DNA of 64,000 nt from Lachnospiraceae bacterium GAM79 (GCA_003584705.1 AP018536.1:2728001-2792000); one strand, 5' to 3'; numbered from the stretch's first letter, positions 43,228 through 52,074 are shown. Numbers and translations are program-made. The notes: generated by a model from the sequence alone, not told the origin.

Positions 43228-44055
43228 CTAACGCAGTCCAATCATCAGAATGGCAAGAAAATACGTCATCGGTGCTGTCACCGTCATGCTGTCAAACCGG
43301 TCCATGATCCCACCATGTCCGGGGATCAGTTTTCCATAATCCTTGATGTTATGGTTCCTCTTGATGGCAGATGCCGCCAAGTCACCGACCATACTCATCA
43401 CCGCGCCCGCCGCACAGATGAATGCGATTGTCCAGGTGATGATCTGATCAGGGAATGCTGCTTCCACAAAGAAATGTGCATACAAACCACCGATCAGGGC
43501 TGCTCCGGCGACACCGCCGATACATCCCTCGAGAGACTTATGCGGGCTTAATTCCGGGAAAATATGCTTTTTTCCGATCAGTTTGCCTACGACATAGGCA
43601 CAGGTATCGCATCCCCAGGAACTGATCAGGATCAGCCATACCAGATAGATTCCGGTCTCACACTCGCGGGTGAGATAGACAAAGGACAACAGCACCGGTG
43701 CATACAGGAAAGAGAACACTGCTGCCATAACCTGACTTGCCTGATATTTCGGAAAGGCTGCCACATAACAGAACATTTCCGCCATGAACAGTGCTACAAT
43801 ACACATCAGCAGTAATGTATGGTCTCTGGTGAAAAACAGTGTTGCATAATATGCCGTCACTCCCACAAAACCGATCCATTCCAGTGCATTAAATTTTTTC
43901 TCATCCGTTGCACATTTTAATGCCTTGGTAAGCTCTCTGTATGCAATCAGAGAAATAAGCCACAACGGCACTGCCAGAAATACATTGCCGAAGCTGAACG
44001 TAGCCAGTGCAATGGCAAGCAATACGATGCCACTGAGCAAACGGGTCCAAAACAT
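43228..44055 (-). CDS. cdsA: Phosphatidate cytidylyltransferase
   Basis: 275 residues with about eight membrane segments and the CDP-diglyceride synthetase signature near the C-terminus (VGDLAASAIKRNHNIKDYGK followed by LIPGHGGIMDRFDS). It makes CDP-diacylglycerol for phospholipid synthesis at the membrane. AAGGAGG precedes the ATG, and the gene starts only a few bases past the uppS stop. Confidence 0.97.
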   Translation of the reverse strand: MFWTRLLSGIVLLAIALATFSFGNVFLAVPLWLISLIAYRELTKALKCATDEKKFNALEWIGFVGVTAYYATLFFTRDHTLLLMCIVALFMAEMFCYVAAFPKYQASQVMAAVFSFLYAPVLLSFVYLTRECETGIYLVWLILISSWGCDTCAYVVGKLIGKKHIFPELSPHKSLEGCIGGVAGAALIGGLYAHFFVEAAFPDQIITWTIAFICAAGAVMSMVGDLAASAIKRNHNIKDYGKLIPGHGGIMDRFDSMTVTAPMTYFLAILMIGLR

Positions 44056-44058
44056 AAG

Positions 44059-44778
44059 CTATTCCTCCTTCAGGCCGCCATATCTTCTGTCTCTATGATT
44101 ATATGCTTCCACAGCCTTGATCAATTCTTCTTTTGTAAAATCCGGCCAGGGAACCGGGGTAAAATAAAACTCCGTATATGCCAGCTGCCACAACAGGAAA
44201 TTGGAAATCCTCTGTTCATTGCAGGTTCGGATCAGCAGATCCGGATCCGGAATTCCAGCAGTATCCAGGTATCCTTCCAGAGTATCTGCCGTGATCCCTG
44301 CAGGATCCACTTCTCCACTCTGTACTTTTGCGGACAGTTTTTTCACTGCACGGACGATCTCATCCCTGCCTCCGTAATTAATGGCAATCTGGAAATGCAG
44401 GCCATCGTTGTTCTTTGTGGCCTCTTCCAGTTCCGCGATCCGCGTCCGGATATCCTCATCCAGTCTGGTCTTGTCACCCAGGACTCTGACACACATACGG
44501 TTCTTCTCCGCTGTCTTCAGACAGGTCTTCATATAATTGCGGAGCAGCTTCATCAGCGCGTCCACTTCATCCTGCGGGCGGTTCCAGTTCTCTGTAGAAA
44601 AAGCATATACTGTCAGATACTGGATTCCCATACGGTACGCCTCTTCACAGATCACTTCCACCGTCTTGGCTCCCTGCATATGCCCGTAATTGCGGGGCAT
44701 TCCTTTTGCTTTGGCCCAACGGCCGTTGCCGTCCAGAATAATTGCTACATGATTCGGAATTTTCAGATTCTCTTCCAT
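44059..44778 (-). CDS. uppS: Undecaprenyl diphosphate synthase
   Basis: 239 residues. The cis-prenyltransferase motif HVAIILDGNGRWAKAKGMPR includes the catalytic Asp near residue 17, and the C-terminal SNFLLWQLAYTEFYFTPVPW and RDRRYGG blocks are present. It makes the C55 lipid carrier for cell-wall polymers. Part of the pyrH-frr-uppS-cdsA-dxr-rseP series. Confidence 0.97.
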   Translation of the reverse strand: MEENLKIPNHVAIILDGNGRWAKAKGMPRNYGHMQGAKTVEVICEEAYRMGIQYLTVYAFSTENWNRPQDEVDALMKLLRNYMKTCLKTAEKNRMCVRVLGDKTRLDEDIRTRIAELEEATKNNDGLHFQIAINYGGRDEIVRAVKKLSAKVQSGEVDPAGITADTLEGYLDTAGIPDPDLLIRTCNEQRISNFLLWQLAYTEFYFTPVPWPDFTKEELIKAVEAYNHRDRRYGGLKEE

Positions 44779-44792
44779 AGTTTTAAACCTTC

Positions 44793-45344
44793 TTAAACCG
44801 TCATGATTTCCTTGGACTTGCTGTCGATCAGAGCATCAATATCCTTTACATACTTGTCGGTAAGCTTCTGCAGATCATCTTCCAGACCCTTGATCTCATC
44901 TTCGGATACTTCTGTCTTTGCCAGCTTCTTGAAGGCATCGTTGCCGTCTCTTCTGATATTACGGATAGCTACTTTGCCTTCCTCACCCTTCTTCTTTACT
45001 TCTTTTACCAGATCTTTTCTGCGTTCCTCGGTAAGCTCCGGGAATACCAGGCGGATCACACTGCCGTCGTTGGAAGGGTTGATACCGATATCGGAAGTCA
45101 TGATTGCTTTCTCGATCTCTTTGATCAGAGACTTCTCCCAGGGAGCGATCTGGATGATACGTGCCTCGGGAACGGTTACATTACCCACCTGCTGAATGGG
45201 GGTAGGAGTTCCATAGTAGTCAACTCTCAGTTTGTCTAATACATGAGGGTTCGCACGTCCCGCACGGATAGCAGCAAAATCTGCCTCCAGAAACTCATAA
45301 GCCTTCTGCATCTTGTCACTATATACCTGTACTCTTGCGTCCAT
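44793..45344 (-). CDS. frr: Ribosome recycling factor
   Basis: 183 residues, standard length. The conserved FAAIRAGRANPHVLDKLRVD block and the C-terminal ETEIKKLTDKYVKDID-like helix (here LQKLTDKYVKDIDALIDSKS) identify it. With EF-G it splits terminated ribosomes. The start follows GAGAGGAAAACA. Confidence 0.97.
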   Translation of the reverse strand: MDARVQVYSDKMQKAYEFLEADFAAIRAGRANPHVLDKLRVDYYGTPTPIQQVGNVTVPEARIIQIAPWEKSLIKEIEKAIMTSDIGINPSNDGSVIRLVFPELTEERRKDLVKEVKKKGEEGKVAIRNIRRDGNDAFKKLAKTEVSEDEIKGLEDDLQKLTDKYVKDIDALIDSKSKEIMTV

Positions 45345-45394
45345 TGTTTTCCTCTCTTCTGCGCTCTGCGCCTTTCCATTTTTATTTTCTGAAA

Positions 45395-46090
45395 TTATAC
45401 GGTTACCTTGGTTCCGTTGAACTTGCCCTTCAAGGTATTCACGATGCTGTTCTCTTCATTCAGGCCGAATACCCACATGGGCATCTTGTTGTCTCTGGCC
45501 AGAATGGAAGCGGTCATATCCACTACCTGAAGATTCTTGGCAATTACTTCATCAATAGATACTTCATCATATTTCTTCGCTGTAGGATCTTTGGCGGGAT
45601 CTGCATTGTAGACACCGTCGATTGCCTTAGCCAGCAGAATGACATCTGCCTCTACCTCAATGGCACGAAGAACAACGCCGGTATCGGTGGAGAAATAAGG
45701 GTGTCCCGTACCACCTGCGAAGAACACTACCATACCTTTGGCAAAATATTTATTTGCTCTGTCCTTGGAAAACAGCTTGGTAAAGGATCCGCACTCAAAA
45801 GGTGTCAGGATATTGGTCATCATGCCTACGGAACGGAAAATCTCGGAGACATAAATACAGTTCATGATCGTAGCCAGCATTCCGATCTGGTCTGCCTTGG
45901 TACGGTCAATGTTCTCACTGGAACGTCCTCTCCAGAAATTGCCACCACCGATAACGATACCTACCTGAATACCGTCATCTACCAGTTCCTTTACCTGTAA
46001 TGCTACCTTTCTGACGGTCTCCTCGTCAAAACCGGTCTTCTTCTCTCCTGCCAGTGCTTCTCCACTAAGCTTCAGTAATATTCTCTTCAT
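45395..46090 (-). CDS. pyrH: UMP kinase
   Basis: 231 residues from the ATG at 46090 (AAGGAG nine bases upstream; an ATG at 46096 is too close to it). Amino-acid-kinase fold: RILLKLSGEALAG, VGIVIGGGNFWRG and the nucleotide region FFAGGTGHPYFSTDTGVVLR. It phosphorylates UMP for pyrimidine nucleotide supply. Next to frr as in most Firmicutes. Confidence 0.96.
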   Translation of the reverse strand: MKRILLKLSGEALAGEKKTGFDEETVRKVALQVKELVDDGIQVGIVIGGGNFWRGRSSENIDRTKADQIGMLATIMNCIYVSEIFRSVGMMTNILTPFECGSFTKLFSKDRANKYFAKGMVVFFAGGTGHPYFSTDTGVVLRAIEVEADVILLAKAIDGVYNADPAKDPTAKKYDEVSIDEVIAKNLQVVDMTASILARDNKMPMWVFGLNEENSIVNTLKGKFNGTKVTV

Positions 46091-46103
46091 GGTCATATGC
46101 TCC

Positions 46104-47003
46104 TTATTTTACTTTCTTTTTCTCGGGCTTGTAATCATCGAAGAAGGAAGTCGGGCTGACATCCGCATAGCACTGAGAGCACATACCTTCGATTACGGCA
46201 CCGTTGTTGATCTGTACGGACTTGGACTTGATGTTGCCCATTACGATGGCGGAAGAATCCAGCACTACAGGTCCCTGTACATCAATATCGCCCTTTACCG
46301 CACCTGCAATAGCTGCGCTGATGGCAGTGATGTTGCCGATGACTACAGAACTTGCACCGATTTTTACAGAACCTTCGCTGACGATCTCACCGTTGATCTT
46401 GGCTCCCTCTGCAAAGATCTCGGCAGCCTTGGAATTTCCATTGATATATCCGGTAATATTCAGTTTGCCCAGAATATCAATATTTCCGTTGATCGTACCT
46501 ACCAGATCCATAGATCCTTCAGAACTTACATCTCCGGTGATAACCATACCTGCGGTGATAACTGCTGTTTCATCTGATGCGATTTTTGCGTCCATTCTCT
46601 TCTCTGCTCCTTTGCTATTCTCTGTATTCTCCTGCTTCAGAACACTGTCCACAGTCATATCGTTCTGAAGTATACTGTCCAGATCCAGTTCCGGTACGGC
46701 CTCTCCTATGGGAGCTTCCTCTATCCGGGATTCTTCTGCCGTTGTTTCCTCTTCCGGCTGTTCTTCTTTTTCCTGGGGAATTTCAATAGAATCCAGGTTC
46801 TTCAACATTTCTTCCAATGCTGCATTGTCATTTGGTGTCTCTTCCGCCTGCGGCTCCATCGGAGTCTCTTCCGTTGTCTCCTGCGTATTTTCCACCGGCT
46901 GCTCCTTCGTCTCTTCCACGGCTGCCTGATCCAGCTCTTCCTCCGGCATCAGTTCATTGACCGCCTGGGACAGATCTTCCTTCAAGTCTGAGAAAAATCC
47001 CAT
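46104..47003 (-). CDS. Bactofilin-family polymer-forming protein
   Basis: 299 residues. The first ~135 are acidic and low-complexity (Glu/Gln/Thr-rich, EETTEETPMEPQAEET-like). Residues about 140-285 form the right-handed beta-helix repeats of the bactofilin (DUF583) domain: GDVSSEGSMDLVGTINGNID, EGAKINGEIVSEGSVKIGAS and GDIDVQGPVVLDSSAIVMGN. Bactofilins make nucleotide-free cytoskeletal filaments linked to cell shape and wall synthesis. The long acidic N-terminus is unlike the short tails of classical bactofilins. Good GGAGG at the ATG. Confidence 0.9.
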   Translation of the reverse strand: MGFFSDLKEDLSQAVNELMPEEELDQAAVEETKEQPVENTQETTEETPMEPQAEETPNDNAALEEMLKNLDSIEIPQEKEEQPEEETTAEESRIEEAPIGEAVPELDLDSILQNDMTVDSVLKQENTENSKGAEKRMDAKIASDETAVITAGMVITGDVSSEGSMDLVGTINGNIDILGKLNITGYINGNSKAAEIFAEGAKINGEIVSEGSVKIGASSVVIGNITAISAAIAGAVKGDIDVQGPVVLDSSAIVMGNIKSKSVQINNGAVIEGMCSQCYADVSPTSFFDDYKPEKKKVK

Positions 47004-47101
47004 GATTATGTACCTCCATTTGTTTCTTGTTATTTATCAGCGGTTTTCGCGTTCTGCGAACGACCAAAACCGCAACAGGCATTCTCTTCTTACAGGTATT
47101 T

Positions 47102-48058
47102 CTACTCTATATGATGAATCGGCCTGGTATTTTCCGTAATCGGCAGGATCACTGTATCCGGCCGGGCCAGAATATTCTCTATGATATCCGGCAAAGCTTC
47201 CACTGTAGTCGGCTTCTCCGCGGAATCATGCAACAGTATGATAGACGTGTCTCTGGTATCGATATCCTTGGTACAGTTTTCCAGTAATGTATCCGTGGAT
47301 AACTTCATGCTTCCGCCGTCTCCGGAGGACACATTCCAGTCGTAGTATTTCACTCCCTGACTGTCCAGATAATCGATAAAATCATGCATATCGATCTCGC
47401 TGACCGTATTGGAGCTTCCACCCGGGAACCGGTAACAGACACTCTCCACTCCGGTGGCCTGATAGATGTAGTCCCTGATCCGGGCAAAATCCTGTGTAAA
47501 ACTGTCCATTGATTCGTACAATTCCTTATATTTATGACTGTATGAATGCATTCCCAGCGTATGTCCCTCATCAACGATCCTTTGCAGCGCCTCTTCTGCA
47601 TTGGTTCCTTCTTTTCCCACCACAAAAAATGTGGCTTTGACATTGTAGCTGTCTAAAATATCCAGGATGTCATTCGTATAAATACTGGGGCCATCATCGA
47701 ACGTCAGATACACCTTGTGAATTTCTTCCTGCCCGGAGCTTTCCTCCGCCACCGGCTCTGAAGCTTCTGCACCGGAACTGTCCTCCTGTATCTGAGGTGT
47801 CTGTACCGGTGTACTCTTCTGCTCCTGCAACTGCTGCAGCAGCGTCTGTAACTCCTGATTCCGGATATCCAGTTCATCCAGTCTCTGCTCCAGTGTCTTC
47901 AAAGTTCCGTCAATCGTATGCAGCCTGCAGATCAGATACACACAGCACAGGAGCGGAATCACGATTCCCGCCGCCACGATACCTATGATCATCTTCTTCA
48001 ACCGCTGCACTCTTTTTCGCCGGGTTTCCGGCAATGTCTGTTGAAGTTCTTTTGCCAT
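47102..48058 (-). CDS. Membrane-anchored polysaccharide deacetylase (NodB domain)
   Basis: 318 residues. One N-terminal membrane segment (about 27-46), a coiled-coil stretch (LKTLEQRLDELDIRNQELQT), a Ser/Glu-rich linker, then the NodB domain: TFDDGPSIYTNDILD with metal Asp, HTLGMHSYSHKYKEL with metal His residues, and YRFPGGSSN with the catalytic Arg region. Likely deacetylates peptidoglycan or another surface polymer outside the membrane. It follows the bactofilin region closely, hinting at a shared envelope role. Confidence 0.92.
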   Translation of the reverse strand: MAKELQQTLPETRRKRVQRLKKMIIGIVAAGIVIPLLCCVYLICRLHTIDGTLKTLEQRLDELDIRNQELQTLLQQLQEQKSTPVQTPQIQEDSSGAEASEPVAEESSGQEEIHKVYLTFDDGPSIYTNDILDILDSYNVKATFFVVGKEGTNAEEALQRIVDEGHTLGMHSYSHKYKELYESMDSFTQDFARIRDYIYQATGVESVCYRFPGGSSNTVSEIDMHDFIDYLDSQGVKYYDWNVSSGDGGSMKLSTDTLLENCTKDIDTRDTSIILLHDSAEKPTTVEALPDIIENILARPDTVILPITENTRPIHHIE

Positions 48059-48179
48059 GAATCTGTTAACGTCTCTCTTCCTATTTCGAAAATCTCAGCC
48101 TCCATCAGACAAGACTTCTGTAACAGTATAGCATATTCCACTTTTTTGGGAAAGAGATTTATGTAAAATGTTATTTTGT

Positions 48180-48228
48180 AACGCAGGAAGCCGCAGGAGA
48201 TATTGCTATCCCTGCGGCTTCCTGCGTT
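48180..48228 (-). terminator. Strong terminator after the KTSC gene
   Basis: 18-bp arms AACGCAGGAAGCCGCAGG (48180-48197) and its complement (48211-48228) around a 13-nt loop. The stem is GC-rich and symmetric, so it may serve both strands. Confidence 0.85.
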
Positions 48229-48273
48229 ATAATTTCATTCCCCTGTTTGTATTCCCCCGTATGCCTGGGTTCC

Positions 48274-48498
48274 CTACCCAATTTCCTGCATTCTTCGTTC
48301 CGGATAATGTCCCATAATGAAATTATGGAAAAAGAGTTCCGGAAGATGGTGACTCCGAAAGCGATACCAGATATCCTCCGGTACATTATCAAACTGCCAG
48401 ATCTGTCCGTTGTTTGCAAATTCGATTTCCAACATTTGCTGCTGGGCATCGTACCCGGCAGACTTGATCATGGGATTTGCCCACATTATTCGCTTCAT
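48274..48498 (-). CDS. KTSC-domain protein
   Basis: 74 residues from the ATG at 48498. The KTSC-like pattern is clear: an IKSAGYDAQQQMLEIEFANN strand pair followed by QFDNVPEDIWYRFRS and HNFIMGHYP. The domain is thought to bind nucleic acid or act with lysyl-tRNA synthetases and phage proteins; function is unproven. Longer starts at 48519 or 48543 are possible. Stand-alone gene with its own terminator. Confidence 0.8.
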   Translation of the reverse strand: MKRIMWANPMIKSAGYDAQQQMLEIEFANNGQIWQFDNVPEDIWYRFRSHHLPELFFHNFIMGHYPERRMQEIG

Positions 48499-48543
48499 CT
48501 TTTGTTCTCTCTTTCTCATCCTGCTTGTTGTCACCCCTGACAT

Positions 48544-48847
48544 AAATGTCCATTCGCTGTAAGGCGTTCAGCTGTATCTTTTTCCTGAAAGATTTCCCCT
48601 TATACTTTCACGTGAAGATTTTTGTCCCACCCACTGTGACAATTGCAGTATATTTTATTTTTCCCTTCGTTTTCCCTTATGCAGGTTTTAGCATACTTTC
48701 TGAATACATTGTTGTATCCCCACCCCCAGTGGTTCCTGCTGCAAGTAATATGTACTTTGTATTTCTGCAGTTCATACATTATTAAGTTTTTTCGTAAGTG
48801 TAGCAAGGATTTATTGTGTGTTGTTTGTTACCTGGTAGTTCTAATTG
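48544..48847. other. Intergenic region without a supported gene
   Basis: AT-rich. A minus-strand open frame (48600-48806) with several Trp, Gly and Cys residues has no ribosome binding site and is not supported. No hairpin with a T-run or known regulatory motif was seen. Confidence 0.5.
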
Positions 48848-49369
48848 TTATAGTACGAATTTGAAGGCACCGGTGTCGTTGACAACCTCTTCGTAAACAT
48901 CATAGTTTGCATAGTGAGTGCAAAGTACCCGGTAGGTTTTACCATTAACCGCATCAGGATAAATAAGTCCCGCCATAAACATATCTTCATTATAATTTTC
49001 AGCACCTGAAGACGTCATTACCGTCTTCCATCCATACCACATTTTTTGCTGTACCTTTATGTCTTTTACTCCAATAACACTGGATACTTCCACAGACAGA
49101 GTAGTAAATGTCATTTCTAATCCATTTAATGTAAACGCCATTGTGATTTCGCAATCAACCATCGTCGTTAATGGTTGCACTGTCGAATTGTATTCAACCT
49201 CTTTGTTTGTCACATTTACATTTGGGATATTATTGTCTGTAAGCTCCTCTGCATGTGTTTTTAAGCCCACTGTTGGCATTGCCAAAATTGCAATTAACAT
49301 AGCAGCTAATGCTCTAACACTCCACTTTCTCTTTTTTGTTCCTTTCAAACCTTTACTCCTTTCCATCAT
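48848..49369 (-). CDS. Secreted protein of unknown function
   Basis: 173 residues. A basic start (RSKGLKGTKKRKWSVR), a hydrophobic core and a cleavage-like THA-EE site near residue 41 make a classical signal peptide without lipobox. The mature part (about 130 residues) is beta-rich and Trp/Tyr/Met-containing (QQKMWYGWKTVMTSSG; YRVLCTHYANYDVYEE) with two Cys residues. It may be a small extracellular binding or bacteriocin-like factor. I do not recognise a family. It lies downstream of the ECF sigma/anti-sigma pair but is separated from it by a terminator. Confidence 0.6.
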   Translation of the reverse strand: MMERSKGLKGTKKRKWSVRALAAMLIAILAMPTVGLKTHAEELTDNNIPNVNVTNKEVEYNSTVQPLTTMVDCEITMAFTLNGLEMTFTTLSVEVSSVIGVKDIKVQQKMWYGWKTVMTSSGAENYNEDMFMAGLIYPDAVNGKTYRVLCTHYANYDVYEEVVNDTGAFKFVL

Positions 49370-49469
49370 AAGAATATTTTGCTACACTTTTAAGGTATTA
49401 TCATCTTTACCATGACGTCCCTCTATATACTTCATGACGCATACCGCACAAATCTTACAAACTTTTTAA

Positions 49470-49570
49470 AATTCATTCAACGATTCATTCAACGAATTCA
49501 ATTAACAATTCAATTAACAATTCAATTAACAAATTCATTTAACTAATTCATTCAACCAATCGATTAATCA
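49470..49570. repeat. About eight degenerate 12-bp tandem repeats
   Basis: Units of the form AATTCAATTAAC / AATTCATTCAAC repeat head to tail, the three central copies exactly. The region lies between the secreted-protein gene and the anti-sigma terminator. Confidence 0.75.
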
Positions 49571-49604
49571 TTTATTTATAATTTCTCTCTTTCCGTTTTC
49601 ACAA

Positions 49605-49649
49605 ACAAAAAAACCTTAAAATTCTAACCATAGAATTTCAAGGTTTTTA
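49605..49649 (-). terminator. Intrinsic terminator after the anti-sigma gene
   Basis: AAACCTTGAAATTCTA and TAGAATTTTAAGGTTT pair on the minus strand around a four-base loop, followed by TTTTTGTTTG. Separates the regulator pair from the secreted-protein gene. Confidence 0.85.
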
Positions 49650-49659
49650 TATATACATC

Positions 49660-50619
49660 CTATTGTAGCTTCCCTTCGTGACTTAAAATCACATTTTTAT
49701 ACTCTATTACAATATCCTGGATCCTATCCTCATCACTTCTGCCTATAACAATATACTTCTCCTTACCATAATAAAAATACATGATATAGGTATATTCCCC
49801 AGATGACTCTTCTTTTGAAAAAATATCAAAATTAATTCCCCCATCTTCAAATTCTTTTTCAAAAGTATAACCCGGATATGTTTCCCTAACTCTCTGAATT
49901 TCCTGAGGATATATTCTTATTTCAAATCTCAGCGCATCATTCACATTATTCATATATACATATACCGTATCATTATACATGCTTTTCATAACCTTAATAT
50001 TATCTATTTCATATGCTGAAACTCTCTCAATTTCACCTACTTCCTCGACATACTCTTTGTACTCTTCTGGTATTTTTTCTATGTCATAATATTTTTCAAT
50101 TTTATAATTATATGACTCATTATCCACACCTTCCGGTGCCGTAATCATAGTAGTTCCTTCCTCATTCTTATCCATCCACCAGAAGAAACCTCCATGCTTC
50201 TCCGCATTGGCAACTACCTGCCAGGAACCGCCAAGTATCATTACGACAAGCAGCGCTACTGTCACCACTACAAATCTGCGTCTGTGAAAGTACCAGAGCA
50301 CTTTATGAAGCTTACCCTCCCTGGGCTTGTCCTCCTCTTTCTCTGCAACAGGTTCACTTTTGTCCTTCTCTTCTTCGGTGCCAAGCAACAGGCGCTCCTC
50401 TTCTTCCCTTTCCTCACAATGTTTCCAGAAATCATCCAATGCCTCTTCCACAGGCAATTCATCTTCTATATTGTCTTCCTCTGTTTTCAGGTTGTCCAGC
50501 AGTTTCATTAATGTCTGTACTTCATCCGCATCAAACTCTTCATCTGATGCTTCCATAATGTACCAGTCCAACCGCTTGGTAAGCTCCTGAATCAGGCTTT
50601 CGTTATCCTGCTTCTTCAT
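49660..50619 (-). CDS. Probable membrane anti-sigma factor
   Basis: 319 residues. An acidic cytoplasmic part of about 115 residues (EELPVEEALDDFWKHCEERE), one membrane segment (about 120-140, FVVVTVALLVVMILGGSWQV), and an outside domain resembling DUF4367-type domains in Firmicutes anti-sigma factors (FEDGGINFDIFSKEESSGEY). It is encoded right after the ECF sigma factor, the usual arrangement for a cognate pair. No zinc-binding ZAS motif is seen, so binding of the sigma factor uses another fold. Confidence 0.75.
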   Translation of the reverse strand: MKKQDNESLIQELTKRLDWYIMEASDEEFDADEVQTLMKLLDNLKTEEDNIEDELPVEEALDDFWKHCEEREEEERLLLGTEEEKDKSEPVAEKEEDKPREGKLHKVLWYFHRRRFVVVTVALLVVMILGGSWQVVANAEKHGGFFWWMDKNEEGTTMITAPEGVDNESYNYKIEKYYDIEKIPEEYKEYVEEVGEIERVSAYEIDNIKVMKSMYNDTVYVYMNNVNDALRFEIRIYPQEIQRVRETYPGYTFEKEFEDGGINFDIFSKEESSGEYTYIMYFYYGKEKYIVIGRSDEDRIQDIVIEYKNVILSHEGKLQ

Positions 50620-50705
50620 TTTAATTCCAATTCCTTTCCCTTCTGCATATCCTTATCTGGTGTAATATTGGTCCCTCGTTAAGTACATGGTTCTTTTTTG
50701 TCAAT

Positions 50706-51236
50706 TCATACAGATTTTTTGTATTTTTTGTCGATACCGGACTCGTCGGGTATGTTTTGGGCTATCTTGCTTCTCAATCTGCTGATCCTGACACTCATAT
50801 TGTTCTCGGATATTTTCTCAAGCTGTGCCAGCTCAGAAATTGAATAACCATGAAGAAAATATTTGTGAAATCTGTTTTTCTCCTCTTCCGTCAGGCCTTT
50901 CGTTATTACGAGATCAAGTTCTGATTTTCCATAACCGTCTTCCGTGAATGTATATTCGTCGGCATCCAGGCCGACTTCACATTCTATCTTCTTCAATGAC
51001 TTATTCAGTTCACGTATTTTATTCTTGGCAGTATTGATCAGCCATCCCATTGGATTGGAATGTTCACAGAGAATATCCCACTTTTTATACGCAACATAAT
51101 ACGTTTCTTGCAGGACATCCTTTGCCAGTTCCTTGTCTGCCACCCTGTAGCGGATAAACTTGTATATTTCCGCCTGTGTCCTACGGTACATCTCATCAAA
51201 TTCTTGATGGTCTCCTGTTGTCTCTTCTTTCTGCAT
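50706..51236 (-). CDS. ECF-type RNA polymerase sigma factor
   Basis: 176 residues from the ATG at 51236. Region 2 (IYKFIRYRVADKELAKDVLQ, ETYYVAYKKWD) and region 4 (EEKNRFHKYFLHGYSISELA with KISENNMSVRISRLRSKIA) are clear, joined by a linker of about 50 residues. It likely activates its own operon with the anti-sigma gene and perhaps surface-stress genes. Frequent Lys/Glu and AT-rich codons set it slightly apart from the core genes. Confidence 0.9.
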   Translation of the reverse strand: MQKEETTGDHQEFDEMYRRTQAEIYKFIRYRVADKELAKDVLQETYYVAYKKWDILCEHSNPMGWLINTAKNKIRELNKSLKKIECEVGLDADEYTFTEDGYGKSELDLVITKGLTEEEKNRFHKYFLHGYSISELAQLEKISENNMSVRISRLRSKIAQNIPDESGIDKKYKKSV

Positions 51237-51440
51237 GTGCACCTACCATCGCCTCATTATAGAGGTTTTATCTTTCTAAAATATTTACTCTATAATTTAA
51301 CATTTATCCCCATACTAAATATAGATGATTTTACTATAAAGTAAAAATTTGTTTTACATCTGCTTATATTTTACTTTTCGTAGATTTTGTGTCAATTTTT
51401 TCTCATCGACAAATACCGTTAAAATTTGCAATTTTTGTTG

Positions 51441-51469
51441 TTGACAAACGGTATCTCTTTTGTTAGAAT
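51441..51469 (+). promoter_or_regulatory. Sigma-A promoter of tRNA-Thr
   Basis: TTGACA (51441-51446), a 17-bp spacer and TAGAAT (51464-51469), 33 bp before the tRNA. The spacer contains AACGGTAT, which forms an inverted repeat with ATACCGTT at 51413-51420. Confidence 0.85.
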
Positions 51470-51502
51470 GAATCACGGTGATTGCGTTAGCCGTCACGTG
51501 AT

Positions 51503-51575
51503 GCTGCTGTGGCTCAGTCGGTAGAGCGTCGCATTGGTAGTGCGGAGGTCACGGGTCCGATTCCCGTCAGCAGCT
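51503..51575 (+). tRNA. tRNA-Thr (anticodon GGT)
   Basis: A complete cloverleaf of 73 nt: acceptor GCTGCTG/CAGCAGC, D arm GCTC...GAGC, anticodon stem TCGCA/TGCGG with loop TTGGTAG (anticodon GGT, reads ACC/ACU), and T arm ACGGG TCCGATT CCCGT. The 3' CCA is not encoded. Good promoter upstream and terminator downstream; single tRNA transcription unit. Confidence 0.95.
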
Positions 51576-51585
51576 CTCATATAAG

Positions 51586-51628
51586 AAGCGGAAACATTGA
51601 TTTTACAGTGTTTCCGCTTTTTGTTTTT
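51586..51628 (+). terminator. Intrinsic terminator after tRNA-Thr
   Basis: AAGCGGAAACA and TGTTTCCGCTT pair around a 12-nt loop, followed by TTTGTTTTT. Confidence 0.9.
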
Positions 51629-51677
51629 CACAAACGCTGTAGATTTTCTTACTGCAAATCTCATCTCTGTCACAAAA

Positions 51678-51908
51678 TTATAAATCCTCCAATAATACAT
51701 GTGCCGGTATCTCCAGCACTTCAGCAATATCAAATATTACCTCCAAAGAAAACGGCTGGTCACAATTCGGTGCCTCGATCTTGGTGAGATAGCTGATACT
51801 AATGCTTACTCTGTCCGCCAACTGCTCCTGTGTAAGTCCTCGTTGTTTTCGATATTTTTTAATTGCCTGTCCTATAATTTTATATTGTTCCGAGTGTTTC
51901 TGACTCAT
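51678..51908 (-). CDS. Xre-family helix-turn-helix regulator
   Basis: 76 residues, a single HTH_3 domain: IGQAIKKYRKQRGLTQEQLA and SISYLTKIEAPNCDQPFSLE. Small cytoplasmic DNA-binding protein of unknown target, stand-alone gene. A similar but decayed HTH reading exists at 53962-54081. Confidence 0.9.
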   Translation of the reverse strand: MSQKHSEQYKIIGQAIKKYRKQRGLTQEQLADRVSISISYLTKIEAPNCDQPFSLEVIFDIAEVLEIPAHVLLEDL

Positions 51909-51991
51909 TCCCGCATCTCCTGTTTCCTACCTCTACAATTCTAAAGGATAATGAAGGGATGAATGTTTCAGTCATAATGAAAGTTATGGGT

Positions 51992-52046
51992 AAAAAAATA
52001 CCGATTTATTTTGCATCCGTTTCCAATGCCTGATAAATCGGTATTT
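51992..52046 (-). terminator. Intrinsic terminator after the chemotaxis receptor
   Basis: AATACCGATTTAT pairs with ATAAATCGGTATT across a ~27-nt loop, followed on the minus strand by a T-run of seven. Confidence 0.85.
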
Positions 52047-52074
52047 CATAAACAATTATTTTCTTCCTAATAGT

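Noticed and set aside
48600..48806. Minus-strand 68-codon frame rich in Cys, Trp and Gly, bacteriocin-like at first sight
   Set aside because: No ribosome binding site, no leader or modification genes nearby, and composition typical of random AT-rich spacer.
49470..49570. Iterons or replication origin
   Set aside because: Repeats are degenerate AT-rich 12-mers without DnaA boxes or a rep gene; they resemble spacer repeats elsewhere in the window.
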